Below, one piece after another: positions 13,461 to 25,800 of a stretch of 64,000 nucleotides of DNA. Every line of letters starts with the position of its first letter. Position 1 is the stretch's first letter. The translations under genes were made by a program, and so were the position numbers. This DNA is from Nageia nagi (lineage: Eukaryota; Pinophyta): positions 39,866,001-39,930,000 of the forward strand of contig JBITNC010000001.1 of assembly GCA_050084985.1 (NCBI GenBank), read 5' to 3'. Under the pieces are notes generated by a model. The model was not told the origin of the DNA. It saw only the letters and a list, made by a program, of their open reading frames with translations, and searched no databases.

Positions 13461-13936
13461 TGCAATATTGGGATAGAGCGTAGAAGAGAGAAGAGAGAGA
13501 GTAAGAGAGAGTTCTCCTCCATAGAGATGCAAGTGGAGATGAGAACATTTACATATTTGAGAATCTTTTTGAAAACTAGTTTGAGACTCACTACATTACC
13601 ATTTGACAAAAATAGTTTACAATACAATCATTAACCACAACTGGTTTCACTGTACATAGTAGTCGATCAACTTTAAGCTGACATGTGAGTCTCCATGAGC
13701 TTGCTTACACAAGGTGAGTAACCTGCATTTCTGAAGAAGATCATGCATGTTACAAGCAACTCATGAACAAAATCAGTTAGATGCATCATATATTCAAATA
13801 AGAGAATTAAATAATGCCATCTTATAAATAACTAATCAATGGTGCACTATAAGTCATCACGGAGATGCCAAGCCATCACTCATAGTCACCTGTTGTATAT
13901 AGACATGTGTTGATTATTAATAGAGCATAAAAAAAT

Positions 13937-14146
13937 TGTACAACAAGTTTCTCACACAAAGCAAACTTACCACGAAGGTATAAAATGTACAAGAAGTTCC
14001 TCACACAGAGTGAACTTACCACAGAGGTATATCAATTATATTCTCAAAAAATTGTACAAGTTTCTCACGCAGAGCAAACTTACCACGGAGGTATAAAATG
14101 TACAACACGTTTCTCATGTAGAGCAAACTTACCACGGAGGTATATC
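13937..14146. repeat. Four-copy tandem repeat between pol and PPT of copia
   Basis: The motif TGTACAA(C/G)..TTTCTCAC...CAAACTTACCACGGAGGTAT recurs starting at 13937, 13986, 14053 and 14099 with spacing of about 46-67 bp. It lies in the 3' untranslated part of the element (13461-14214), which has no other recognisable feature. Confidence 0.7.
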
Positions 14147-14214
14147 ATAATCAACACAATATAAAAACAACAAAAGAGCCTCTTAGAGGTGAAGTTGTCA
14201 TCACTAACAAAAGT

Positions 14215-17190
14215 TCAAACTTCACTCCCCCTTGAGGGCAACTTCACCAACCCGAGAGAATCCCTAAGCTTGCTGAACTGAGCTTCAGGAAGGGGCTTGG
14301 TGAATAAATCAATGGAGTTTTTAGTACATGGACAATACTTCAAGTGTATGATGTCATCTAGAACCTTCTCCCTGATAAAATGGGCTTGGATTTCCACATG
14401 TTTGGTTCTTTGATGGAATACAAGATTCTTAGCCAAAGAGATAGCTGATTGATTGTCTGAAGAGATAAGAGATGGGCCATTTTGCTCATACCCAATTTCA
14501 TTTAGAATATGCCTCAACCAAATAGCATCTTGGGCGGTAATAGACATGGCTCGATATTTAGATTCGATGGTGGAAAGAGTCATAGTAGGTTGCTTCTTAG
14601 AAGCCCAAGAGATAGCACCTAAACCAATGCTGAACACATATGCAAAGGTTGACTTTCTGTCATCTCTATCTCCCCCATAATCAGAATCTGATAACCCTGA
14701 GAGAACAATCAAGGGCACTTTGGAATACTTAAGAGCAAGATCCTTTATCCCTGCCACATACCTTAAGATTTTCTTAATAGCATTGAGGTGTTCAACATAT
14801 GGTTTTTGCATGAATCGTGCCATCAGATTCACTGCAAAGGTAATATCAGGTCGAGAGATAGTCAAATACAGAAGACTACCGATCAATTACCTATAAGCTG
14901 TAGCATCAACCAACTGAGAATCTAAGGTCAGAGATACCACAATTCCAAGAGAAATATGTATTGCAGCATATTTACACTCCTCCATTCCAAACTTTTGCAA
15001 GATATCTGATATATACTTAGATTGACTAAGATAAATACAATCTTTGTGTTGGTATACTTGCATCCCAAGATAGTAATGCAATAGACCTAGATCAGTCATT
15101 TCAAATGTTGCCTTCAGTTTGGATATGCACTCTTAGATGATTTCAATATTATTGCCAGTTATGAGAAGATCATCCACATAAAGGAGAATTAAGACCATGT
15201 CTTTTCCTTGATTGAGTACATAGAGATCTGAGTCAGAGAAGCACTTGGAAAAACCAATATCTGCAAAGAATCCTAAAATTTTCTTGTACCATGCTCTAGG
15301 TGCTTGCTTAAGTCCATACAAAGACTTCTTAAGCTTGCACACTAAAGACTCTTTACCTTCAGGAATAAATCCTTGTGGTTGATTCATGTAGATTTCTACA
15401 TCCAAGTCACCATTGAGAAATGCACTCTTAACATCAAGTTGAAAAGCTTTCCATCCTTGAGCTGCAGAAAGAGCAAAGATTATCCTGATAGTAGGTATCT
15501 TAGCCATTGGAGCAAAGGTTTCCTCATAATCAATACCATATTTCTAAGCGAATCCTTTGGCCACTAACCTTGCTTTGTATTTTTCAATTTTTCCATCAGA
15601 ATTGTACTTGAACTTGTATATCCATTTATTTCCAATCACATTTTTCTCATTGGGATAAGGAACCAAATCCCAAGTTTCATTTTTCATGAGCACCTCATAC
15701 TCAACTTTCATAGCTTCCATCCAACACTCTTGCTTGGAAGCTTCTTTGAAGGTTGATGGCTCATTCGTATTATCAATTTTGGCAAATAAAGAGTTATTCA
15801 AGGTCATACTCCTTGTAATTCTCTGAGCTGGAGAATTTTGCTCTTGTGGTGACTTCCCTACATGATCATCCAACTAGTTAGGTGCAGGAGAAGAATCATC
15901 TAAATTAGACACCTCAGCATGAGAGGTTGTATCCTCAGGAAGTTCATTGAACTTGACATCCCTAGAAACAAAGACTATTTTATGGGATGAGGAGTAGAGC
16001 ATGTAACCTCTATGTTGATTATCATACCCCACAAAGATGCATTTTTCTGATCTTTTATCCAACTTCTTTCTTTTCTCTGAGGTAATGAAGGCAAATGCAT
16101 CACAACCGAAGACCCTAAAGTGTGAGAGGTTAGGTTTCTTTCCTGTCCATGCTTCATATGGAGTTTTACCTTCAACTACCTTAGTAGGACACCTATTTAG
16201 GGTGTGAATAGTAGTGTGAATAGCTTCTCCCCATAAGAAACTAGGAAGGTTACCCAACATGCATCTTGCCATTTCCATAATGGTTCGATTCTTCCTTTCA
16301 GCAACTCCATTTTGTTGAGGGGTGTAAGGGATTATGAATTGCCACTTGATCCCATGTTTAACACAATAGTCGTTAAACTCATTGCTATTATACTCACCCC
16401 CATTATCAGATCTCAGCATCTTGATCTTAAAATCAGTTTGATTTTCAACAAGTGCCTTGAAATCTTTAAACCTGTCAAAAGTTTAATCCTTGTGCTCAAG
16501 TAGATAACCAAATGTCATCCTACTGAAGTCATCAATGAAGGTCAGAACATAAGAAGCTCCCCCTAGAGACTTAGTCTGAAATGGACCCATCAAATCTGAA
16601 TGCACAAGCTGAAGAGGATGAGTAGCCCGAGTTGCCTTATCTTTTTCAAACTTTTGCCTATTCATCTTTCCTAGAATGCACCTTTCACATAGACCAATTA
16701 TGGGTGAAATATTAGGTAAACCTTCCACAAGTTCTTGAGTTTTCATATCTTGAATACTCTTGTGGTTAAGGTGCCCTAATCGTTGATGCCAAAGATTACC
16801 CTTTGAACAAACATTTGCAGCAAGACACATTTTTGAAGGAACTTGATCCACAATATAAAAGTCATCCTTTACTGATCCTTTCATGAAGGTGGAAAGTCCT
16901 TTCTTAACACACCAGGAGTGTGAGGTAAACTCAAATGAGTATCCTTTCCTTGTAATCTGAATTACGGAGATGATATTCATCCTTAGTTTAGGCACATAAA
17001 AGACATTATCAAGAACCTTTCCATGAATCTTCACACTCCCTATTCCTTGAACATCAAGGACTATATTATCACCTATCACAATTGCATCCTTCTTGTACTT
17101 ATGAAAGTTTTCAAACTTATCCATTTCATAACACATGTGATTAGTGCATCCTGAATCAACAATCCAATCATTTGAAATAGTTTGAGTCAT
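14215..17190 (-). pseudogene. pol: copia pol: protease, integrase, RT, RNase H
   Basis: A single reading frame runs from 17190 to 14215, interrupted only by stops at 16483, 15874, 15544, 15133 and 14887. I see no frameshift inside it. Domains in order: protease with VDSGCTNHM; the HHCC region of integrase with LWHQRLGHLNHKS; the catalytic core with HSDLMGPF and SDNGGEY; RT with LDVKSAFLNGDL and the Tyr-Val-Asp-Asp box (15165-15200); and RNase H with SDNQSA and KHVEI. The spacing and order match Tork/Tnt1-like copia elements. At least two stops (15544 and 14887) fall where the family has Gln, consistent with C-to-T change. The last codon region before 14215 is intact. Confidence 0.9.
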
Positions 17191-18155
17191 GAGTAGTAGG
17201 CAACAGTAGCAGCATGCTTATTCTTCTTTTTATTATTGAAATTTCTCATAGGTGCATTTCCCTTACCTTTTTAAGCAAATTTCTTTTTATGAAAATCATA
17301 CTCTTTATGCCCAAAGATGCCACAAAAGTTACAATTTCCATCAAACTTTTCCTTAGGTGTTGGATTGCTTGATCCAGCTTTATCATTCCTTTGCATGAAG
17401 TTGCCATTATTGTTGCCCTTTTTCTCATACTTCCTGAAGGTAGATGAGGACTTGTTATCTTTGAATTTATAATGTTTGAACTTTTTCTTGAAAGGAGTTT
17501 TGGTTGCTCCTAGAGCAATGTTATTGTCCTTTGGAGAAAGGTTCAATATTTTCTTATTCAAAGTTTCCTCATGCTTCAGAAGAAGTCTAGAAAGGTTATC
17601 AAGAGAGATGACATCTTCTTCATCATCGAGCCTAGTTTCCATAACTGTGAAAAAGTTACTGAACTTTGTAGAAAGGCTTTGAAGAATGATGAAGACTATG
17701 AACTCATCATTGATCCAGTTGCACCCACAGCCAACCAGTTGTGTCCTAAGGTCAATGATTTGGTTCAAGTAGATAGAGGCACTTTCATCTTCACCTTGAC
17801 GATATTGCAACAAATTTTGTAAAATGGTGAACCTCCTTGAAAATTTTGACCCAAGGTAAATTTTCTTTAGCCTATCCCAAGCTTCCTTTACTGATGTTGA
17901 AGAAGAGATCATGAGAAGGACATCATCTGAAACTGCATGATAAATCATTGAAGTTGCTAACTCATTCTTTGAGTTGTATATTTCAAGAGCCTTCTCATCG
18001 ATAGGAGTGACCAAGTCTTCATTAACTGTCTGCCACAACTTCCTTGCTTGTAACTTAGCTTTCATACGAGGTTCCCATATTCCAAAGTTGGAATCGTCGA
18101 GTATATGCTTGGGTACGAAGGTTTCAACCATTGCTACATAAAAATAAATATGCAA
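17191..18155 (-). pseudogene. gag: copia gag
   Basis: The ORF from 18155 is 294 codons long. The probable true start is the ATG a few codons in (MVETFVPKHILD...). It contains the UBN2/Retrotran_gag region (GIWEPRMKAKLQARKLW, AWDRLKKIYLG), basic stretches, and one zinc knuckle with CNFCGIFGH. There the fourth ligand, normally Cys, is Asp, so the knuckle is damaged. A stop at 17271 interrupts the frame. A one-base shift relative to pol occurs near 17187-17190, either decay or the gag/pol junction. Gag would form particles and package RNA. Confidence 0.85.
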
Positions 18156-19329
18156 TAAGAATGAAAAATTTTACAATTATCCATCTATACATATAAAACA
18201 TCTAATAAGTAAACATGTCCTACATGTGCAAACTTATAAACCACGATCGTAGAAGGATAAAGTTGAGGTTGTTTTCTTGTATAGAATTAGGCCTTCACCT
18301 GGATGCCTGCAAGGTGGAGCCCAGGTACTACCAGTCCTCAACCAGTTCACCTTGGTCAGTAATATACTCTCACAAGGAGAAGTATTAACTATTTTCCAAG
18401 GATCCGACATATCTTGGATCGGCCATTTTAATTATCTTTTTAAGGTTTTCAATTTTCCTCCTAGGTTATCAGGATAATCCCTGAATGGACATGCAGACAT
18501 GTGGTATCACTACACACATGCCTATCCACCTAATAGAGTTATGTCCAATCCAACAGAGGTCTTAGGGGTAATTAAGATAGACTTACCACCACTTGGTTCT
18601 TCGGACTAAAAAGGCTCCAGTATGCCTGTCCTCACCTCGTGGCTCCCTAAATAAGTCATGTTGTGGAAGAATACGTGCGGATGTGTTCATTTTAGGGGTT
18701 ACTTTCAATATTTTGCATTTTGCAAGTATAAAGCAATTGTGCAAAAAATATAAAGTAACAATACATCATCCACATGAACTTGAAACCTTAAGAGTCCAAT
18801 GGGTTTTGTACTAACCCCTAAAGGACTTTTTACATTTTGCATATTTTTGCTCAAGTTCAAAAATTCATTAAAAACACTTTAATGAATTTTTAAAAGGCTA
18901 AGTCCTACTTAGCATTAATCCATAACTTAAACATGCATTATTCCATGACTTAAAATTAAGTAATAAACATGCATCATGCATTATTTAACTTAAAATTTTA
19001 AGTACTAAGCATGCTTTATTCCTAACAAGGTTAAGAGGCATGCATTATAAATTTAGCATGCAAGATCTAAAAAAAATATTTAAGTAAAAAATTATACAAA
19101 TTCCCCCTATTTTTACTTAAAGTTCTAAAACTTGGATGCTAAAAAAAAATGTCTTTAAGTATGGTTCCTCCCTCCTTTTCACTTAATGTGTTATCCCTAA
19201 GTAAATATGGCCTTTGTTTACTTAAAAATAGCATAGGTTTTTAGGAAAAATCCCTTCAATGTTTAATTTAGACCTAGACATAAAAAATCAAATCCCTTTG
19301 TAGTTGGTAAAAAAAAAAATTAAAGACCC
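18156..19329 (-). other. Copia leader, proximal part
   Basis: Untranslated sequence upstream of gag. It includes a direct repeat of roughly 40 bp around 18930-19015 (variants of AAACATGCATTATT and ACTTAAAATTTTAAGT). No domain was recognised. Confidence 0.4.
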
Positions 19330-20345
19330 AACAACTTATGTTTGAAAAATATGGAAAGGTGGCCATGTGTACGCTGCGTGGAGGTTGAGAGGCTGGGCAG
19401 AGGTGGCAGGGGAGACTAAAGTGAGTAGAAGGGCAGTGGAGATGGTAAGTCATGTGGGGCGGCCAGATGGTTGTTGACCATCCCAGCTGTGAATGATGCA
19501 AGGGAGGAGAAGATGATAATTGTCTTTACCGTAAGCAGTATGTGCATTGCATGTTTTAAATGCCCATTTAGACAGAGCGAAGGAGGTGAAGGTGGCTTTA
19601 CGACCATCTATTTCTACCCCTGTTAATATTAGAGGGCCACGAAGGGAGGGAGAAGGCATAGCAGGCACGCATGACCTTTGCCAATTTTCTGTTAATCCTT
19701 TCCAACGTAAAACTTGCCTTTGTTCCAGCTGCAAAATGCCTAATTTTTCCTTCGCCCCTGTAGAAGACCTCCATGAATTGGGAATGAGTGGGAGGTAAGC
19801 ATCTGCTACTGTGGGCACCTCCATTTTGTGTCAAATAAGTCATGTGCCTTCTTTGCACTTCCATTTTGTGCATATCCTGTGATCATTGCAGTCCATAGGA
19901 GGAGGCCACGGAGGGCGATGGAGGCTAAGACATCAAAGGAGACATCAAAAGAACTCATATTCAGCATTCAAGATAGTTTTCACGGGTTGGTTGATAGAAG
20001 TCTATATTTTGCGTACTCAAAAATGACCATGATAGACAAGATCCTATTCCTCATGTATCATTACGAAATATTTACAATTCTATCAAATTAGGATTACATT
20101 TTGTTAAAAATGGTCTGTCTGAAATGTGCCTTCTACGCATGGCATAAACTCCCAGTATTTCTTACACTGTTCTATCTGGAGATCAGGCGAATGCTGCACC
20201 AACGTTACAACCTCTACACCCGTGGGTTGGAGGTATAATCCAATGAATTATCCTTATAGAATCGTTAATGGTGATTACAATGACCCATTTAATCTTGTTG
20301 CTGGAGAGGAAGGCACCTTCTTTGGATGAAATATTGTGCCTTCTC
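19330..20345. other. GC-richer block within the copia leader, possible captured host DNA
   Basis: Composition rises visibly compared with the AT-rich leader on both sides. The block contains several overlapping ORFs of 60-125 codons on both strands (for example minus 19450-19824, plus 19828-20091, plus 20126-20329), and none matches a family I recognise. The plus frame ending at 20329 contains YRIVNGDYNDPFNLVAGEEG and looks codon-like. Nothing in a copia element's needs explains a block like this, so capture of host sequence is possible, but equally it could be an unusual leader. Retain as unknown. Confidence 0.35.
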
Positions 20346-21128
20346 CTCATAAGGATAAGGAGATTATGAATGTATTAGTGTCCCCATAAATGCTACGAAT
20401 GATTAGAATTAATTGCTATATTTACTAGTCTTTGGAAAGATTTTTTTTTTCATTTGCCCTGCCCTTTTTTATTCTTAAACAATGTCCAAACAATATGACC
20501 CCTCACAAGGTAATGGGAAAAAAATTCCCTCTTTTTACATATAAAGACCTCTTAATACCAAAAGAATAAAAGGTATGTAAAAGAAAACAATAGCAATATT
20601 GCAACTAATCAAAAAATGTTAGTATACAAATTGCAAATTTTGCATAATGTATTATTGCCCAATCACTTAACATAAAAGATTGTTAGTAGAACAAACAAAA
20701 ATGAGCAATAATATATTATGTTATTGAGGCAATGTTTGCTAGGAGTTGAACTAACATAATCATAAAAGAATGTTAGTATCAAAATGAATATAATCCCTTC
20801 TTTAAAAAAATGAGATTATACCTTTTCAAATTTTACTTCACAAGTAAGTAAAAATGTAATTACTTCTCTCAAATTTTTATACTAAATTTGTGTAAAAATT
20901 TGAGTATTTAAAAAATCAAGTTTAACTATAACATATTTTGCAAAAAATAAGCTCCAATATCTCACAAAATATGTTAGTATCTAATGCAATAATCCATAAG
21001 ATAACCAAAGGAGGAGGAAATTTATACCTTCTCTTGGAATTTACCTCACCAAGACCTTAAAATTGAAGGAATAAGAGCTTCCACACCAAAAAGAGCTTCC
21101 ACACCAAGAAGAAGAGCTTCCACATCAA
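20346..21128 (-). other. Copia leader, distal part
   Basis: AT-rich sequence between the GC-richer block and the PBS. A short direct repeat of AGAGCTTCCACACCAAGAAG type occurs at 21075-21125 just before the PBS. No coding potential was recognised. Confidence 0.4.
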
Positions 21129-21140
21129 GCTCTGATACCA
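21129..21140 (-). other. Primer-binding site of copia (initiator Met tRNA type)
   Basis: The minus strand reads TGGTATCAGAGC two bases after the end of the 5' LTR. This is the classical complement of the plant initiator methionine tRNA 3' end. Confidence 0.92.
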
Positions 21141-21142
21141 AT

Positions 21143-21600
21143 TGAAGGAATTAGACCTAAACTAATTCTCAAGGTCCAAGACTAGGAAACTCAATCATTC
21201 AACGTAACACAAATATAATGTGGTTCCTCCCTCCTTGGGAGTACATCCACAACTAGTTCTCTATTCTCAATCTATGCACCTCTTACAACAATTCTCTTCC
21301 TCTCCTACACAACTAGTAGAGTAATCTTACTCCAAAAACTTAGTTATGTTACAAGAGGAGAGGCCCTCTATTTATAGCTTGAGAGCACCTCCCTAACCTC
21401 CCTTTAAACCCAACGGTAAGGTTAGGGTTACAATAAATGTATCACCTAACTTTAACCTACCAACTAACCACATGGTAAAGTCAAAGTCTACATAATAAAG
21501 AATTCAATTAATCCCTTAAGGTATCTACATATCCTTTAAGTGATTAATTGAATTTACAAGGAGTTTAGATATTCATAATATTTCATTACAAATTCTAACA
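21143..21600 (-). repeat. 5' LTR of copia element
   Basis: A 458-bp LTR, the partner of 12993-13449. Confidence 0.92.
21369..21376 (-). promoter_or_regulatory. TATA box in copia 5' LTR
   Basis: The minus strand has TATAAATA within CTATAAATAGAGGGCC, placed well for an LTR promoter. The same site is conserved in the 3' LTR. Confidence 0.7.
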
Positions 21601-23345
21601 CTATAGTGGTCCCTCTCATCCTTGTATCTATAGCAAGTTGAGTTAGCCTGAGTTAACTAGACTTGTAACTTATAGATATCCCCCAATAAAGTGTCAATGC
21701 TAGGCACCTATGGAGAAGGTACATCCTTCTCTTTGACATCAACCTCCTCACCTTATGTAGCCTCCTTTCCCTATGTGACCTCCTTAAGAACATCTATGGT
21801 AGGCTCCATCTCCACCTCCTCTATTTCTCTAGCCTTAGCACTAGGATCATCCACTCTTTAACACATCTTATATCCATGCTTCTCCTCATCACTCTCTAGC
21901 TTGACCTACCACCATGCAACAAAAGCCTTGGTGACTCCTACATCATCTCTAGCTAAATCCTCCTCTAATGCCTCATATTATGTAAAATCAAGCTCAACAT
22001 ATACCAATGGTTGAACCACCTCGATAGGAAGGGTACCCTCTCTATCTATTGACCACTTAGCACCCTCATCTATTGGATGCCTTTCAATTGAATTTGAATC
22101 TCCTCCCATAATGGATACAAGTAGTAAGGATGAAATTGTACATGATCAGGCACTAGCTGTGATATCATGGTGTTATAATAACCAATGTCTTAATGAACAT
22201 GATCAGTGGGATGAATATAGAAGTCATACCTCCACCTCATGATACCAATTGGATACATAGTATGTGTATCAAAGCCTACAACTATAATTCTTGGAGGGTG
22301 GGCCATAGCGATATGCTTATAAACCCAAGCCTGAAGAGTGATAGTCATAGATAATGAAGATCTATGATCCTAGGAATAGAAAAATAACTCCCTATAGACC
22401 TATGCCAGTAGAGTGAGAGCCCATGCATAAACAGTATCATGTTGTATTATGTTGATGATAATAGGTAACAAGGACCAAGGAAACCTACCACTACCTATGT
22501 TCGAAAGGGCATAACATTGTATTATACCCATAATGTAAGAAGGTCTAATAGCCCCCTATCAATAATCCTACCAATATTGATAGTAGGGAATCCCCTTGAA
22601 CTAATCTCTAAGAGCATGATATCAACACTTTCCTTCCCATACAAATAAGCAATCGTTAATTGATTCAACTCTCTATCCATAGAATGATGAATCCTCTGAT
22701 AGTGAATAGGCAATCGATATAGATGATGAATGTTCTCCACTGTAATCATCATCTCCCTTATCGAAGATGGAAGGTACAAGTAGTGGAGTTCCATCTCTCT
22801 AGAAAAGCTACTAGAAGGGTATACTCCTAGTGAATACGATCCATATAGGGTCCTACACTAAAACCTACTAAATAAAAGAAGGCATGATCAGCATCTAAAA
22901 GTAGCTGATGACCCTGCTAAAGGATAGTAGGATAATGGCTTCTCAGCTTAAATATCTCTAATACCTAGAAAGCAAATATAGCTAAGTTAAGAATGCTTAA
23001 AAAAATAAAAATGAAATGGCAACCCAAAGTCATTCACCAGTAACTAGGCAATTAAGTAGTAGGGTCATCATTCTACAACCCCTTAGCCCTAGTCGACAAT
23101 CATGGCTAAGGGTATCTAAAAATGTCAAATATATCAAAATAAAGCTTAAATGCAAAAATTAAATGGTCTAAAATAATCTAAAAACTAAAAATAGTAATCC
23201 TATAATTTTTATTTTTCAAAATATAAACTAAAAATAGCTAAAATAATAAAAAATAAAAATAGGGGTTTTAAAACCCTACCTTTTCCCAGATCAAATATCA
23301 TTCTACGAACTAGTCATCTTCATGGTGGCATCTTGGCCCATAAAA
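21601..23345 (-). pseudogene. 5' part of PMD-like gene (plant mobile domain), cut by copia insertion
   Basis: On the minus strand, translation gives fragments typical of the plant mobile domain (aminotransferase-like, PF10536 type). These are an LERWN...TFHL-like start near 22800-22830, then EMMITVENIHHLYRLPI (about 22720-22780), and further on a segment with TITLQAWVYKHIAMAHPP (about 22290-22340). The equivalent gene in element B has the matching ILQVWAYEHITISRP. A putative first exon near 23290-23345 ends at an AAG|GTAGGG donor, and an acceptor lies near 22870, suggesting an intron of about 400 bp. Many stops and shifts are present. It is antisense to the gag-pol of element A. Confidence 0.55.
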
Positions 23346-23970
23346 GCAATGGGAGGTATACAAAAGAGGTCAAACTTGGTGAAAGTGGAGACAAGAGAGT
23401 GCTAGAGCTCTAACAGAAGGAAAAAAGCAAATAAGAAAATGATAATTTTTTCTTTTATCCCTTCATGCTCTCAAATGTCAATGACTTAGGTGCAGATGCT
23501 AGCGATTTGTACAGATCATCGATGACTATCCCTAAATTCCCATGATTCATTAAATTGATAAAACATTCAAAAACTTACAAAATAAAGATTCAAAATTACC
23601 TTCCTTTTAGCATTGTTTACAATAATAATTTAAATATTTCATGAGTTATCATTAAAAAAATGTCTACAAAAAACCCTAATTTTAAAATACATCAAATGCA
23701 AAAGATCAAAAAATAAATTTAATCATAATTCAATCAATCAAGTCCAGCTTATTCATAGAGAATAGGTTAATCTAAAATATTGACTAAAAGTCAAAAATAC
23801 AAGTTAAAAACTTGACCGTACCCCCTTCTAAAAGGTAAGTTTTTGAATTATCCTTTGCTTACAAACTAGCAAATAATTCAAAAAGAAGAAAAATATAGAC
23901 ACCCAAAAATGATCCTATTTTTACAAATGAAAGAAGAACAAAAAATTTACTTTAGTCTTCAAAAATGCTA
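23346..23970. other. AT-rich spacer
   Basis: No gene or repeat was recognised. A GATAAAAGAA sequence on the minus strand (about 23445-23460) sits upstream of the putative PMD first exon and could be its TATA region, as in element B. Confidence 0.3.
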
Positions 23971-23990
23971 GAGTCCAACATTGGATGCCA
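23971..23990 (-). other. Degenerate primer-binding-site-like sequence
   Basis: The minus strand reads TGGCATCCAATGTTGGACTC. It matches the tRNA-Lys-type PBS used by many plant Ty3/gypsy elements at about 15 of 20 positions, and the mismatches are mostly transitions. It sits next to the inner end of the putative LTR at 23991-25785. Confidence 0.45.
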
Positions 23991-25785
23991 ACAACTCACA
24001 CCAATCACTGGTGTTTGGTACCTGGATGCTTATGATTTTAAAGTTAACAAAATCAAAATAATAATGGAAACATCTTAAGTGAATTAGGAAGAAATCAAAG
24101 GATAATGAATGACTCATCATCCATCCCATGCATCCCTACTTCGTATCACAACCATGAAAAAGATGGATAGGCTTTTATATCTAGAGTTTTGTCTTCAAAA
24201 TTGGAAACTTTATGTATTTCCAAAATCTATATATAAAACCTTCAACCATGAAGCAAAAGGACCCAATTTTAATGCAAAGTTACTTTATCAAAACATGTCC
24301 AAGTTTTATTAAGTTAGATGCATTATTATTTTACATTCTATATGCTTATTTGTGCTCATTTTATACTAATTTTATGGTATGAATAGGTATGTTTGATGTA
24401 TTTTATGTCCACATGTGTGCAAGGCCTACAGGTGCAAAGTACCTAAACTTATTAGAGAAAATCTTGAAGAGCTAAAGAGAACAAAAAGATATAGATTTTT
24501 CTTGTAGGATTCATAACACAATCCTTGAAGCTTGTAGACACTAAAATCAAGCCTACGAAGGCCTTAGCATTATTTTGTAAAAAGCCCTTTTTCAATACAA
24601 TGATTTGAAATAGATTCATCATTTATAATCATTTTGAGGTCTACTCAAGAGCAATAAAGAAATTTGTTGGTTGTAATATGTCTTATCTTATTTTCTAGCA
24701 AGGTTGCTTTTTGGGTACGACACTAGTATCTCATATAATTATGAAATATGGAATGAAAAATATTCAATTAAAAACAAGGATCCCAATCTCAAGAGGTAGT
24801 GTTAAAAAATACTTAAATCATAAGTGGTACTAACTATCGAGATGAATTCTTCATTATAGCTTTCCTAAATGACATACTCACCTTTATATATGCAAGATAA
24901 TAGTAGATGATAAAATACAACCCTAAATAATGGTAAGGGATGATGCAAATATATCTACTTTAATTAACAATAAAAGTAACATGATTGTTTAAATAACTAA
25001 GTAACTAATGGATGTAAATAAATAATGATGAATAAAATAGCAATAATGTATTCACATAAAATAACTTAAAAACCTATGATAAGGGAATGATAAATACATG
25101 TTCATTTACTTGGGAAATTGTTGAATAACTACTTGGTCTTAATTTAATATGCATAGATAACCAGGGATGTGTGTAAACTAAAAAATAATGTATAAATAAT
25201 AAATCAAAGCACTATTTTTCTACAATGTAATATTGAATCATATATCAAAAATATGACATCTTTATGAATATGATAAATAAGATGTCTTTATCAAATTCGT
25301 ATCTATATGAAATAATAAGAATCATACATAAATTGCAACAACATACCATGAGAAACAAATGCAATTAATAACTTTGGAGAAGCACATTGTCAACAGCTCA
25401 AAATATATAGATCCATAAGCAAAAATTGAAATATGTAAAATAAGATGAAGAGTGTAGCAAATCTAAGAATGGGTGATATTACGAAACACCTTTGTTGGTC
25501 AAATTGCATGTTCTAATCTTACTCTTTGGCTATCTACTCATAAGAGATTATGATTCCTTTAATATTCTTTATAAAAATATTTTGATCCTCTTTGATTCTT
25601 GGCATCATTACACATTACATTATTTATGGTGTCTTTCTTAATATTTGATACCTCTTACATTATACAATGGTCTATTACATTGATTACATTGCTTTGGATA
25701 TATTTTGATCCTTTTACAATAAATATTCTTTGATGCTATAAAATGAATTATTTAATATAGGGAAATTCATTTTTAGGCATCTACA
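23991..25785 (-). repeat. Putative LTR of element C
   Basis: On the minus strand it starts TGTAGATGCCTAAAA at 25785, directly after a purine-rich stretch. It runs to the PBS-like site at 23990. There is no coding content: ORF 24109-24312 has no family resemblance. No second copy is present in the window, so the LTR call rests on the boundary signals only, and the inner end is not sharply defined. Confidence 0.4.
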
Positions 25786-25800
25786 TTTTGCCTTTATTTG
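25786..25800 (-). other. Polypurine-tract-like sequence of element C
   Basis: The minus strand reads AATAAAGGCAAAA just before TGTAGATGCC. It is purine-rich apart from one pyrimidine break and is suitably placed downstream of the integrase remnant. Confidence 0.4.

Larger units (their letters stand above)
12993..21600 (-). mobile_element. Ty1/copia LTR retrotransposon, nearly complete, stop-riddled
   Basis: Two direct repeats (12993-13449 and 21143-21600) begin TGAAGGAATT and end in ATTCTAACA. On the minus strand the order is 5' LTR, initiator-Met-type PBS, a long leader, gag, protease, integrase, RT, RNase H, PPT and 3' LTR. Integrase before RT is diagnostic of Ty1/copia. By eye the LTRs differ by about six substitutions and one indel, so the insertion is fairly recent. 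Total length is 8.6 kb, larger than a typical copia because the leader is about 3 kb. It lies within the PMD-like gene. Confidence 0.93.

Noticed and set aside
14453-14680. Plus-strand ORF of 75 codons inside the copia RNase H region
   Set aside because: Shadow of the minus-strand pol frame. Other plus-strand ORFs at 15373, 16312, 17476 and 17571 are rejected for the same reason.
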